From Aureococcus anophagefferens (Eukaryota; Sar; Pelagophyceae; Pelagomonadales; Pelagomonadaceae): a DNA stretch of 64,000 nucleotides. The stretch covers positions 832,530 through 896,529 of the forward strand of contig NW_008705571.1 in the NCBI RefSeq assembly GCF_000186865.1, written 5' to 3'. A program made the position numbers and the translations under genes. The first letter of the stretch is position 1, and every line of letters begins with the position of its first letter. Shown in pieces: positions 15,206-25,287 of this stretch. Under the pieces are notes generated by a model, which worked only from the letters and a program-made list of their open reading frames with translations, was not told where the DNA came from and did not search any database.

Positions 15206-18200
15206 TTACTGCGTGTACGCGTTGCGGAACTCGGGCGGCGCGAGGTCGACGCGCTCGTCGTGGGCCCGGAGCGCCGCGCGCGTGCGGTCGCGCGCGGCCT
15301 GGCGGACGTCGGCCTGGACGTTCTCGAGCGCGAGGGACGCCGCGCGCGGCGCGGGCCGCGGCAGGAGGTTCGCGAGCTTCGTCCACGTCGTCGCGGGCCG
15401 CGGCGGGTGGCCCACCTGGGCCGCCTTGAGCGAGCCCCAGAAGTCGTCGAAGGAGAAGGGCCGCGCGTCGTCGGCGTTGCCCTCGCCGAGGCCGCAGAGC
15501 GCGGCCTTGAGCGTCGCCGCGGGCGCGACCCACCCGATGCTCGCGAACTGGTGCCTGTCGAGGAGCCGCACGTGCTGCGCCTCGAGGCGGTCCACGCGCT
15601 TGTCGTCGGCGACGACGTGCGCGGAGAAGTAGGGCCACGCGCGGAGCCGGAGCGCGTGCTCCTCGGGCTCGTACTGGCCCGCGTTGTTCGCGAGCTCCCA
15701 GGGCTGGTCCCGTTCCAAGAGCGCGTCCGCGCGGCGCGAGACGACGCCCCGGCCCGCCGTCGACCGGAGGAAGTGCTTCAGGTCCTGGGTCGCGAAGGCC
15801 TCGGCGAGGGCGACGGCGCGGAGCGCCTTGAGGTGCGACGCGCCCTTGGTCGCGTCGCCGTCGAGCGCCTCGCCGTAGTGGTCCGCGGCGACGGCGAGCC
15901 GCGTCGCGTCGCGCGCCTCGCACCGCGCGGCGGCGAGGAGCGAGCACCTGGCGGCCTCGAGGAGGTGCTTCGCGCGGTCCGTCGGCGCGACGTCTTTTCG
16001 CTTCTTCGGCTCGCGCAGGCGCCGCTGGAGGCCGCCCTCGAGCCACGCGGAGAACTCCGCGGCCGTCGCGCGGACGGCGTCGGGCGACCGCCCCGCGGTG
16101 ACCGTCGTCTGGCTCGCGACGGCCGTGCCGCGCCGCGCGAGGGACTGGCGGTCCCGCGCCTGCTGCTGCTCGAGCCGCTTGAGGGACTGCTTGCCGTGGG
16201 CCGCGACCTGGCTCCGCCGCCGGCCCTCGGCCTTGCCGCCGTCGGCCGCGTGGCGCGCGACGGACGCCGCGTCGACCTTGAGCGAGCACAGGATGCCCGC
16301 GACGTGGCGGCCTAAATCCTGGTAGGCGCCGTGGGCTTTCGCCGCCGCCTCGCGCTGCGTGCCCGCGAAGCCCCGCGTCGTCCACTCGGCCAGCAGCTGC
16401 GGCTTCGTCTGGCCGCAGTGGAACGCGAGCGCGCGCGGGTCGCCGACGCAGCGCTCCGGCGCGAGGTCGCCGCAGACGCAGCCGTCGAAGTCGAGGACCC
16501 GGGCGAGGCGCACGCCGAGGTACTTGAGCTCGTCGCGGTCCAGGAGCTTCTCGGGCCCGTGGTCGCTCCAGAACTGCGCGACGACGAAGCGGACGACGAG
16601 GGGCCGCGCGGCGGCTTTGACCTCGTCGGGCTCCCCGTGGAGCTTCTTGAGCCGTTTCTTCAGGACGTCGAGCTGCTCGTCGTAGTGCTGCTTCCGCGCC
16701 TTGGCCTCGCGGCGGAGCTTGCGCCGGCCCGCGTCCGTCCGCAGGAACGCGACGACGTCCGCCTCCGCGGCGGCCTCCGCGTGGACGACGCGCCGCGTCG
16801 CGGCGACGGCGGACACGCGCGGCGCGCCCGGGTCGTCGCCGTCGGCGCGGGGCGCGAAGCGCGCGTCGACGTAGCCGTCGCCGAAGTCGAGGCACTCCGC
16901 GAGCGCGTCGTCGAGCGCGCGCGCGGCCGCGGACGCGCCCGGCGGCGCCTCGGCGGCGCCGCCGTCGGGCGCGTCGCCGAAGCGCGCGACCTCGTCGGCG
17001 TCGACGCGCCGCTGGCGCGCGCGCTCCACGTCCAGCGTCGCGTCGAGCTGCGCGACCGCGCGCCGCCGGCTCGCGACGAGCGCGCGCTCGCGCGCCTCGG
17101 CCTTCTTGCCGCCCGGGCCCCAGGACGTGACGACCCAGCCCCGGTCGAGGCGCGCGCGCACGCGGGGCGCGCTCGACCCCAGGAGCCAGTGCTTGAGGTC
17201 GGGCCAGCGCAGCTCCATCGCGCCGGGCCGCATCGCGTGCGCGGCGAGCAGCGCCTCGGGGCGGCCGTTCGCGACGCCGAGGCGGCCCAGCAGCCCCGGC
17301 AGCTCGTCGGCGCGCACCGTGCCCGCGTGGTCCACGTCGTACCAGGCGAAGAGGTACTCGGCCTGCGCGAGCGCCGCGTGGCGCCCCCGGAGGCCCGCGG
17401 CCGCGGCCTCGTAGCGCCGCCGGAGCGCGGCGCAGTACTCCGCCTCCCAGGCGAGCGTCGCCTTCCGGCGCCGCGTGCCGAAGTCGCGCGTCGTCTCGAC
17501 GTCGCAGTCGCGCCGCGCGCGGGCCTTCAACACCTCCTGCTCCGTCGCGGCGAAGCGCTGCTTGAGCCGCCGCGCGGCCGCGCGCGCCGCCGCGGCGCGC
17601 GGGTCCCGCGACGCCTCGGGCGACCCCGCCGTCGTCGCGGCCCAGAGCGCCGCGCGGGCCCCCGCCCGCGCGCGGCACAAGATGTGCTCGACGGCGGCGA
17701 AGGCGTGGTCCGGGTCCTCGGACGGGTTCGCCGGCGCGTCGTCGTCGCCTTCGTCGCCCGGCGCCGCGTACTTGCCCTTCTTCGCCTTGGCGACGCAGCC
17801 CGCGACGGACCGCCAGGCGAGGCGCGCGCCGAGCTTCGCCAATGGGAGCAGCTTCCCGTAGCGGGCCTCGGCGGCGCCCGACTCCGCGTACCAGTCGGCG
17901 AACGCGCGGCACGACACGCGGTCGTCCTTCGCCGCGTCGAGCTCGCGCGCGGCGTCGTCGAACTCGTAGGGCTCCCAGGGCAGCTTCAGGTGGCTCGACA
18001 GCATGCGCGGGATGTCGCGGACGTGCACGAAGCCCCGGCCGTCGGCGTCGTAGGCGAGGCACGCGATCGCGCAGTCCAAGCGCGACAGCGCCTCGTCCGG
18101 GTCCGCGTCGTCGTCGCCGGCGCCGCGCCGTAGCAGGAGCACCTGCGCGGCGATGCGGTCCGCCTCGGACCGCACGGCCTCGCGGCCGCCGCCCGTCGCG

Positions 18201-21200
18201 ATGTAGGCCCGCGCCTTGGCCTCGGCCGCGGCCTCGACGGCGTCGAGCTCCGCCTTGGTGGGCGCGCGCGCGAGCGACGCGTCCGGCGCGCCCTCCGACG
18301 GCGCCCCGGCGTCGTCGGCGTCGCGCGCGTGGTGCGCGTAGGGCGCCGGCAGCGCCTCGGCCTCGGCCCTGGCGTCCCACCAGCCGTGGACGGACGCGCG
18401 CGCGCCGGGCGTACCGGGCCGCGTCTCCGGCGCGGCGCCCTCGAGGGACGCCGGCGCCGGCGCCGGCGCGCCGCCGTCGTCCGCGGCGGCGCCCGGCGCG
18501 GGCGCGGGCGCGCCCGCGACGGACCCCTCGAGCGACGACTCGTCGAGGAACGCGAGCCGCTCGTCGAGGAGGCGCCGCGCCTCCGCGGCCTCGGCGTCCT
18601 CGCGCGCGCGCTCCTCGCGCCGCCGGCGCCGCTCCTCCTCGTGCTGGCGCTTGCGCTCCTTGCGCGGGTCGACGAAGCTCGACTTCGCGGACTTGGCGAC
18701 GATGACGGCCGCCGCGGCCTCGTCGGGCTCGGGCTCGGGCTCGGGCGCCTGCTTCGGCGCGAAGAACTTGCGCGAGCTCGCGCGCGTCTTCGGCGCCTCG
18801 ACGGGCTCGACCTTGGCGTCGAAGAAGTAGGGCATGTCGATGGAGAAGCGCCGCTTGAGGGGCTTCGCGACGGCGACGTGGCGGTCGAGGAGCCGGTCGA
18901 CGGCGAGCGCGCAGTGCTCGGCCTCCGCGGCGTAGGCCCGGCCCTCGTTGGCGTCCTCGCTCGGGACGAGGTGGGCGAGGCCCAGGGCTCGCAGCTCGGC
19001 CTCGGCGACGCCCAGGTCCAGGCGCGGGGGCCGCGTGAGCCGGAAGTCGCGGCGCGCGGACCGGCGCTTGATCGCGCGCGCGCGCCGCGCGAGCGCGTAG
19101 TTGGCCAGCACCGACGCCGTCGCCGGCCGCCGGAAGTTGGCCAGGTGCAGGTGCGACTCGCGGCCGCCGTCGTTCCACCAGGCGACGACGTCGTCCGCGG
19201 AGACGAGCGCCGGGTCCGCCCACGCGTCGCCCGCGCTCCCCGGCGCGGGCGCGGGCGCGGCCGCCTTCCGCTGGAGCACGGCGACGGCGCAGGCGTCGGC
19301 GACGGCCTCGCCCCGCAGGCAGCGCGCCGACCCCTGGGGCGCGTCGCCGACGCCGGCCGCGAGCGCGCGGAAGACGCCCCGGAGCTCGCCGCCGTCCAAT
19401 CCGCCGCGCCCCGCGAAGTCGGCGAGCTGCACGGCGTCGCGCAGCGTCGACTCGTTGTCGTGGCCGCTGCCCTCGCCTTCGAGATCCACGGCGAGCACGG
19501 CCGCGCAGTTCTTCGCCTCCGTCCGCGCGCGCGCGTCGAACGTCGGCGCGAAGAACGACGCGAGGAACGCCGTGTCCGCCTCGTGGGCGACCTTGACGCG
19601 CTCGTCGAAGGCGCGGCCGATCTCGGCCTGGACGCGCTTTCGCTTCGCGATCTCGGCCCGGCTGCAGCCCCGTAGAAAGTGGAAGGGCGCGGCCGCGAGG
19701 CCCGCGACGGCCGGCTCCGCGTTCGGGCACCTCGCGTCCTCGAAGTGGCGGACCCAGCCGCCCCAGAGCGCGAAGGGCGCGCGGCAGCAGGGGCACTCGT
19801 AGCGCGGCGGGTCGTGGGCGCGGAAGTCCGCGAGCATGGCGCGCGCGTTCGCGCGCGACTCCTCGCGCGTCGCCTCCTTCGCCGCGCGTTTCCGCAGCGT
19901 CGCCGCCTGGACGGCCTCGTGGACGGGGCCCTGGTTGATGAAGATGTTGGAGAAAAAAGCACCGCAGCCGCGCCGTCGCCGCGCGCGGCCGGGCCCCTCG
20001 GCGAGCCAGGCCTCCAGCGTGGCGAGGTCCGACTTGCCGCTCTCGTAGGGGTCCAACTCCGCCCTCGCCGCCGCGAGGTCGCTCTCCGTCGCGGGCACGT
20101 CGACGGCCTTGAGGATCGTTTTCAGCTTTTCGTGCAGGTCGACGGCGCCCGTGCCGTCGACGTCCGCCGCGTGGAACGCGCGCCGGAGCCGCTCGGCCTC
20201 GGACGGCGCCTCGCGGGACGCGGGCTCCTCCGAAACCGCCTCCGCGGGCTCCTCGGCGGCGCGCAGGCGCTCGACGTGGTAGTCCACGGGCCAGCGGCCC
20301 GCGGGGACCTCGTAGGCGAGGGAGCAGCGCGTCTCCGTGAGGTGCACGGACCCGCGGATCCACCGGAGCTCCGCGGCCGCGCGCCTGCCCTCCGCGGCGA
20401 GGAGCGACGCCCGCTGCCGGTCCGCCTTCTTCGAGGCGAGGCGCTCGCGCGCCAATACTTGAATACAGACGACGGACCGCGACTTGAACTGGCGGACCTC
20501 GTCGCGCTTCTTCTCGTACGTGACGCGGCCTTCCGCGCCGCGCCACGCTCTTTGAAGCAGCGCCGCCTGGTCGTTGTCGCGCTTGTTGAGTTTCTCGCGC
20601 ACGCGGATGCGGCATTTCCGCGTGAACTTCCACATGAGCCAGTAGTACTGGCGCTCCTTGCGCATGCGGAAGACGCGGCGCCGCGCGCGGCGGCCGCGCA
20701 ACACGCGCTGGATCACGAGCGTCTTCGCCGTGCGGAAGCGGAACCAGGCCTTGACGGGCTTCTGCAAAAAGTTCGCCGCGGCCGATAGATGCTTGGTCTT
20801 GGACCGCACGGCCTGGCGCGCCTTGGTGGCGCGGTAGATGGCCTTGAACTTGGAGATTGCGTAGTCTAGTAACCTTTTGTTCTCGCGGTAGCCGCGCTGG
20901 ATCGTGATGGCCGCGTGGTGCGCCGACGCGTCGTAGACGAAAACGTCCTGGGGCGCGATGTTCTGCTTGTCCTCGGGCACCTGCTGGTGGAAGCGCGTGA
21001 TCTCGAAGAGCCGCGCCGCGTGGCCGAAGTGCTCGTAGGCCGTGAAGGAGTCGCCGCGCCGAGCGAGGTCCTCGCCGAGCACCTCCTGCCACATGGCCTC
21101 GCGCCGTAAAGCGGCGTCCTGGAAGTGGTGCGTCTTGAGGTGGGACGCGATGGACTGCTGGCTCGCGTCGTCCTCCTTGGCGATGTCCTCGACGGGCATG

Positions 21201-22603
21201 GTGATGAGCTCCTTCTGCCGGCTCTCGTCGTAGGTCACGACGGCCAACGCGCTCGACTGCTGCAGGTCCGGGTGGCAGTAGACCGTCTCCGCGTCGAGGG
21301 GCGGCGCCAGCACGGACCCGACGCGGTCCGCGTGGACGTCGTTGCCGACGTTCGCCGCGACGATGTGGTCCATGCGCAGCGCCATCTCCGCGCTGATGTC
21401 CACGGGGTCGCAGGCCCTCCCGTCGCCGACGACGGCGAACTCGCCGTCCGGCAGCGCCGCGGCCGCGGCCCGGGACTCGCGGAGCGCCGCCGCGATCAAG
21501 GGGCCCTCGTGCGACTCCGCGACGGCCTCCTCGCGGTCCTTAAAGCGGCCGACGAAGCCGGCGAACTCCTCGACGACGGCGGGGCTCAAAGCCGGCGGCA
21601 TCTTCTCGTAGCGCCGCTCGAGGGCGACCGTCGGGTCCTCGTGGAACCGCGCGAAGTCGATGACGTCCGTGAACTTGGGCGACGCCTCGGCCTCGGCCTC
21701 GCGGTTCACGGCGTCGAGGTCGAGGTGCCGGTCCGACTTCGCGACGGAGGAGAACTTGGTGAAGGACGTCTGGGACGACTCGAGGGACTGGAGCTCGTGG
21801 AGCGACCCCTGCTGGTCGCCCTCGTGCTCCTCGTGGCTGCTCGACCGGCTCCGCGGCTCGTCGACGGACTCCGCGCGGCTCCGCGGCTCCTCCAGACTCC
21901 CGCTCCGGCTCCGGCCCTCCAAGCTCCCGCTGCGGCTCCGGCCCTCGTCGGACTCGGGCTCCGACGCCGCGCGTTTTCGCCGCTTCTCGGGCTTCTTCTT
22001 CTCGGCGAGGTGCGCGCCCGTCCACGGCGCGCGCTCCGTCTTCCGCCGCCCGCTGTGCGGCGCGTCCGGGAGGTCCTTGATCAGCGCCATGGCCGACGGC
22101 TGCTGCTTCTCGCCCAGCGCCTCCGCGAGCTCCGCGGTCATGACCATGTCGAACTCCTCGATGCCGTCGTCGACGGCCTCCTTCTTCTTCACGAGGCCCA
22201 TCGCGTCGCGCTCGACCTGGGGCTTCTCCACGTCCGGGTAGTCCGCCTCGAGCTGGCGCTTGAGGCGCTCGATCTTCCGCAACGCGATCTCCTCGGGCGT
22301 CGGCTTGACCTTCTCCTTCTCCTTCTTGCGCAGGTCCTGCGCGTACGGCAGGCCGTTCAGGTGGTCCCAGATGAGCTCGTTCGTCCGGTCCGGCGGCTTG
22401 ATGAGCTTGTTGAAATTCGTCCGCTTGAGCAGCGACACCTTGGGCCACTCGGGCCAGGCGATCTCCGCGAGCACGATGGTGAACGCCTCGACCTCATCCT
22501 TCTCCGCCTCGTCGTCGTCGCTCGACGCCTCGGCGATGCTCTCCTTGAGAGACGCCTCGTTGAAGAGGTCGTCGTCGGGCGACGCGAACTGGGTGGCGAC
22601 CAT
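15206..22603 (-). CDS. Giant IQ-motif and EF-hand protein, unknown
   Basis: 2,465 residues in one exon. An acidic N-terminus and SR-like SRSGSLE repeats (about 230-260) precede a TPR-like helix pair (DSFTAYEHFGHAARLFE). A cluster of IQ-type motifs (about 560-760: AITIQRGYRENKR, VIQRVLRGRRARRR, LLQRAWRGAEGR) would bind calmodulin-like chains. Canonical EF loops are DVDGTGAVDLHE (about 813), DADGRGFVHVRD (about 1519) and DVDHAGTVRADE (about 1757), plus a degenerate DFAGRGGLDGGE (about 1064). A Cys-rich finger, CPCCRAPFALWGGWVRHFED, lies near 935. The central and C-terminal thirds are Ala/Arg-rich helical with an RKERKRQHEEERRRRREE coil. Probably a Ca2+-responsive cytoskeletal or axonemal protein; no named family recognised. 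Confidence 0.8.
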   Translation of the reverse strand: MVATQFASPDDDLFNEASLKESIAEASSDDDEAEKDEVEAFTIVLAEIAWPEWPKVSLLKRTNFNKLIKPPDRTNELIWDHLNGLPYAQDLRKKEKEKVKPTPEEIALRKIERLKRQLEADYPDVEKPQVERDAMGLVKKKEAVDDGIEEFDMVMTAELAEALGEKQQPSAMALIKDLPDAPHSGRRKTERAPWTGAHLAEKKKPEKRRKRAASEPESDEGRSRSGSLEGRSRSGSLEEPRSRAESVDEPRSRSSSHEEHEGDQQGSLHELQSLESSQTSFTKFSSVAKSDRHLDLDAVNREAEAEASPKFTDVIDFARFHEDPTVALERRYEKMPPALSPAVVEEFAGFVGRFKDREEAVAESHEGPLIAAALRESRAAAAALPDGEFAVVGDGRACDPVDISAEMALRMDHIVAANVGNDVHADRVGSVLAPPLDAETVYCHPDLQQSSALAVVTYDESRQKELITMPVEDIAKEDDASQQSIASHLKTHHFQDAALRREAMWQEVLGEDLARRGDSFTAYEHFGHAARLFEITRFHQQVPEDKQNIAPQDVFVYDASAHHAAITIQRGYRENKRLLDYAISKFKAIYRATKARQAVRSKTKHLSAAANFLQKPVKAWFRFRTAKTLVIQRVLRGRRARRRVFRMRKERQYYWLMWKFTRKCRIRVREKLNKRDNDQAALLQRAWRGAEGRVTYEKKRDEVRQFKSRSVVCIQVLARERLASKKADRQRASLLAAEGRRAAAELRWIRGSVHLTETRCSLAYEVPAGRWPVDYHVERLRAAEEPAEAVSEEPASREAPSEAERLRRAFHAADVDGTGAVDLHEKLKTILKAVDVPATESDLAAARAELDPYESGKSDLATLEAWLAEGPGRARRRRGCGAFFSNIFINQGPVHEAVQAATLRKRAAKEATREESRANARAMLADFRAHDPPRYECPCCRAPFALWGGWVRHFEDARCPNAEPAVAGLAAAPFHFLRGCSRAEIAKRKRVQAEIGRAFDERVKVAHEADTAFLASFFAPTFDARARTEAKNCAAVLAVDLEGEGSGHDNESTLRDAVQLADFAGRGGLDGGELRGVFRALAAGVGDAPQGSARCLRGEAVADACAVAVLQRKAAAPAPAPGSAGDAWADPALVSADDVVAWWNDGGRESHLHLANFRRPATASVLANYALARRARAIKRRSARRDFRLTRPPRLDLGVAEAELRALGLAHLVPSEDANEGRAYAAEAEHCALAVDRLLDRHVAVAKPLKRRFSIDMPYFFDAKVEPVEAPKTRASSRKFFAPKQAPEPEPEPDEAAAAVIVAKSAKSSFVDPRKERKRQHEEERRRRREERAREDAEAAEARRLLDERLAFLDESSLEGSVAGAPAPAPGAAADDGGAPAPAPASLEGAAPETRPGTPGARASVHGWWDARAEAEALPAPYAHHARDADDAGAPSEGAPDASLARAPTKAELDAVEAAAEAKARAYIATGGGREAVRSEADRIAAQVLLLRRGAGDDDADPDEALSRLDCAIACLAYDADGRGFVHVRDIPRMLSSHLKLPWEPYEFDDAARELDAAKDDRVSCRAFADWYAESGAAEARYGKLLPLAKLGARLAWRSVAGCVAKAKKGKYAAPGDEGDDDAPANPSEDPDHAFAAVEHILCRARAGARAALWAATTAGSPEASRDPRAAAARAAARRLKQRFAATEQEVLKARARRDCDVETTRDFGTRRRKATLAWEAEYCAALRRRYEAAAAGLRGRHAALAQAEYLFAWYDVDHAGTVRADELPGLLGRLGVANGRPEALLAAHAMRPGAMELRWPDLKHWLLGSSAPRVRARLDRGWVVTSWGPGGKKAEARERALVASRRRAVAQLDATLDVERARQRRVDADEVARFGDAPDGGAAEAPPGASAAARALDDALAECLDFGDGYVDARFAPRADGDDPGAPRVSAVAATRRVVHAEAAAEADVVAFLRTDAGRRKLRREAKARKQHYDEQLDVLKKRLKKLHGEPDEVKAAARPLVVRFVVAQFWSDHGPEKLLDRDELKYLGVRLARVLDFDGCVCGDLAPERCVGDPRALAFHCGQTKPQLLAEWTTRGFAGTQREAAAKAHGAYQDLGRHVAGILCSLKVDAASVARHAADGGKAEGRRRSQVAAHGKQSLKRLEQQQARDRQSLARRGTAVASQTTVTAGRSPDAVRATAAEFSAWLEGGLQRRLREPKKRKDVAPTDRAKHLLEAARCSLLAAARCEARDATRLAVAADHYGEALDGDATKGASHLKALRAVALAEAFATQDLKHFLRSTAGRGVVSRRADALLERDQPWELANNAGQYEPEEHALRLRAWPYFSAHVVADDKRVDRLEAQHVRLLDRHQFASIGWVAPAATLKAALCGLGEGNADDARPFSFDDFWGSLKAAQVGHPPRPATTWTKLANLLPRPAPRAASLALENVQADVRQAARDRTRAALRAHDERVDLAPPEFRNAYTQ

Positions 22604-22851
22604 CGGTCACGGCGGCGCCGCGGAGGGCTGCCGCCCTATCATTTACACGACCATGCTGCCCAGCGCCGGTACCGTCGAGGCTTTCATCATCACTGCACGG
22701 CTGGCCTCGCTCAAAAACTTTACCGAGGCGAAATCGAGCTGCGGCGACCACTGCCGCTGGCCGCGAGGCGCGAAGACCCGCGCGTGTAACCCCGCTCGTT
22801 ACCCGTGTGCGCACGACCAGCCTCCGCCGCGCGCGCCGCTCGTCGACCACC

Positions 22852-25263
22852 ATGTCGGCGAGCACGCTCACGGACGCGGCCAAGGAGCGGCAGAAGTCCA
22901 AGGAGCTGAAAAAGATCATGGAGGCCATGCTCGACCGGTTGCGCTGCCGCACGCTCGTCACGGACGGCGGCACGGAGCACGCGAGCTTCCCCGACGAGGG
23001 CCTCTGCGTCCTCAAGGTCATGGGCTCCGGCGGGCGCGAGATCCCCTGGCCCGCGTGGCTCGTCGCGCGCGGCCTCGGCACGTGGTCGGGCAAGGGCGGC
23101 ACGCGCGGCGGCGCGGCCAAGGCCGCGGGGCGCGACGACGGCCTGCGGAGCGTCTGCTGCTACGGCAGCGGCTGGCAGCTGCGCGTGCCCGAGTCGGAGC
23201 TCCACGACTACGACCCGGCGATCGCGCGGAAGAACGTGCACATGGGCGGGCGGCTCTACCGCGCGGCGCTCGCCGAGGCGGAGGCGCGGCGCGCGCTCGG
23301 CGAGGACGACGGCGAGCTCGCGTCCTTCTCGTCCCTCGTGGCGCAGAATCTGGACGAGTGCCGGGACCCCGTGCTCCTCGGCCGCCTCTTCAGCGAGCAC
23401 GAGCGCCGCATCGAGGAGACGCCGACGGTCGGCGACGTGCTCGCCGTGCGCTGGAACGAGGACGACTGGTGGCCCGCGCGCGTCGTGAACGTGGACTTCA
23501 ACGACGTCGAGGTCGAGTACGACGACGACCTGAGGACGCGCGAGACCGTGGTCCGCGGCGACGAGATCTGGACGACGGACGTGCGGTGCATGGGCGACGA
23601 CCGCGAGGCGACGTTCGACGCGCGCGACGCGGCGCTGCTCGACGGGGGCGACTTCGGCCTGGGCGGCACGTTCCTCGACTCCGACGACGACGCGCCCAAG
23701 GCGCCGCGCGAGCCGCCGGTCTACAAGACGGACAGCGAGGAGGACGCGTCGGACGACGGCCGCGGCGAGCCGGGCGAGCCCTACAAACCCAAGGCGAAGC
23801 GCAAGGCGCCCAAGAGTGCTTCCGCCGCCGGCGACGACGGCGAGAAGAAGCCGAAGAAGAAGCGGCCCAAGGGCGAGGCGCGGCCCAAGAAGGCGCCGAA
23901 GATCCACCTCGCGTCGGAGATCGCGGTCCGCCGCGCGCAGTGGTCCGTCGGCGCGCGCGCGCCCGTCGTCGTCGAGGAGCGGCAGGATCGGCCGCCGCAC
24001 GCCGAGCCGGGCGAGCCAGAGATTATAGCGCTCGCCGGCGACCCGTCCCTCCCCAAGTGGAAGCGCGCGCTCCTGGCGCGGGGCGAGTCCGTCGGGGCGG
24101 CCTTTCCCGCCGCCGTCGCCGCCGCCGTCAAGAAGCCCCCGAAGCCCAAGGCCGCCGCGAGCGGCGGCCACCCGCCCCAGCGCGGCGCGACGACCATGGG
24201 CAAGGCGCGCGCCGCCGCGGCGCGGCCGAGCGCGCTGTCGCTCCTCGGCGCGATCCGCGCGCCGTCCGCCGCGACGCCCCGGGCCGAGCTCCCGTCGCCC
24301 GCGGCCGCGGCGGCCAAGCTCGCGACGACGAACCAGAATCACAACAGCGCCATCGCCCTCGCGCAGCAGAAGGCCCGCGCCGTCGAGGCCGCCATGCTCA
24401 ACGCGGACCGGGCCGTGCCGCCGCCGCCGCCGCCGCCGGCCGCGCCGGCGCCCGACAGCGACGACGACGACGCGTCGTTCACCGAGGCCGACTACGAGCG
24501 GCCGCCCGACGAGCCCAAGCCCAAGAAGAAGACGTCGAGCGCGCTGCCCCCGGGCTGGGTCGCCAAGTGGTCCGAGCGGAAGCAGATGTACTACTACGTC
24601 CACAAGGCGCGCGGCGAGACGCGGTGGAACAAGCCCAAGGACCGCGAGGACAGGAAGGTCAAGCGCGAGCCGTCGGGCAACCGCGCCGCGCCCGGGTCGC
24701 CCAAGGAGGAGTCGGCCCTCGACGCCGCGCGGCGCACGCTCGCGGCCCTCGAGTCGACGCTCGTCAAGCCCGCCGCGCCCGCGCCGCCGCCGCCGCCGGC
24801 GCCGCCGGTCGAGGTCGACGTGCCCTACCTCGCGCCCGAGGCCGCGCCGCCGCCGCCGCAATGGAGGCCGCCGGCGGCGGCCCTCGCCAGCCTCGGCGGG
24901 GCGCGCCCCTACGCCGCGGCCGCGCCCCCCTACGCCGCGGCCGCGCCGGCCTACGGGGCCGCGGCGCCGGCCTACGGGCAGCAGCAGGCGGGCGGCGACG
25001 TCTCCATGTGGGACGAGTCGGCCCTCTCGCAGCTCGACAAGCTCGTCGCCGGGCCGAACTACGGCCAGCCCGCCTACCCGCCGCAGCCGGCCTACGGCCA
25101 GCAGCAGCCCCGCTACGGCTACGGCCAGCAGCAGCCCCAGCAACCGCGCCGGGGCTTCAGCCAGCGGCCGCCCCAGCCCCGCCAAGCAACGCGGCGGGGC
25201 GCGCCGGGCGGCGGCTCGCGGCGCCCCCCGGGCCACTCGGGGCCCTACGTCCGGCGGGGCTAG
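22852..25263 (+). CDS. Tudor-like plus WW domain protein with prion-like tail
   Basis: 803 residues. A Tudor/PWWP-like barrel occurs near residues 190-240 (VGDVLAVRWNEDDWWPARVV followed by VEVEYDDD). A long basic, disordered middle leads to a WW domain near 564-598, PPGWVAKWSERKQMYYYVH then GETRWNKP, with both Trp residues and the aromatic triplet present. The C-terminus is Pro/Ala-rich and then YGQQQ/RYGYGQQQ-rich with RGG-like ends, as in RNA-binding or condensate proteins. Tudor plus WW plus prion-like tail suggests a role in transcription-coupled RNA processing, but no orthologue is clear. The start is ATG 22852 (MSASTLTDAA); the open frame upstream begins with GTG. It is divergent from the giant gene on the left and ends 24 bp from the next stop. 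Confidence 0.75.
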   Translation: MSASTLTDAAKERQKSKELKKIMEAMLDRLRCRTLVTDGGTEHASFPDEGLCVLKVMGSGGREIPWPAWLVARGLGTWSGKGGTRGGAAKAAGRDDGLRSVCCYGSGWQLRVPESELHDYDPAIARKNVHMGGRLYRAALAEAEARRALGEDDGELASFSSLVAQNLDECRDPVLLGRLFSEHERRIEETPTVGDVLAVRWNEDDWWPARVVNVDFNDVEVEYDDDLRTRETVVRGDEIWTTDVRCMGDDREATFDARDAALLDGGDFGLGGTFLDSDDDAPKAPREPPVYKTDSEEDASDDGRGEPGEPYKPKAKRKAPKSASAAGDDGEKKPKKKRPKGEARPKKAPKIHLASEIAVRRAQWSVGARAPVVVEERQDRPPHAEPGEPEIIALAGDPSLPKWKRALLARGESVGAAFPAAVAAAVKKPPKPKAAASGGHPPQRGATTMGKARAAAARPSALSLLGAIRAPSAATPRAELPSPAAAAAKLATTNQNHNSAIALAQQKARAVEAAMLNADRAVPPPPPPPAAPAPDSDDDDASFTEADYERPPDEPKPKKKTSSALPPGWVAKWSERKQMYYYVHKARGETRWNKPKDREDRKVKREPSGNRAAPGSPKEESALDAARRTLAALESTLVKPAAPAPPPPPAPPVEVDVPYLAPEAAPPPPQWRPPAAALASLGGARPYAAAAPPYAAAAPAYGAAAPAYGQQQAGGDVSMWDESALSQLDKLVAGPNYGQPAYPPQPAYGQQQPRYGYGQQQPQQPRRGFSQRPPQPRQATRRGAPGGGSRRPPGHSGPYVRRG

Positions 25264-25287
25264 TCTCTCTCTAAGTTCACGCGAACT

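Noticed and set aside
15030..21092. 2,020-codon open frame on the minus strand
   Set aside because: Alternative frame of the IQ/EF-hand gene; Arg/Gly/Ala/Pro-dominated with no motifs.
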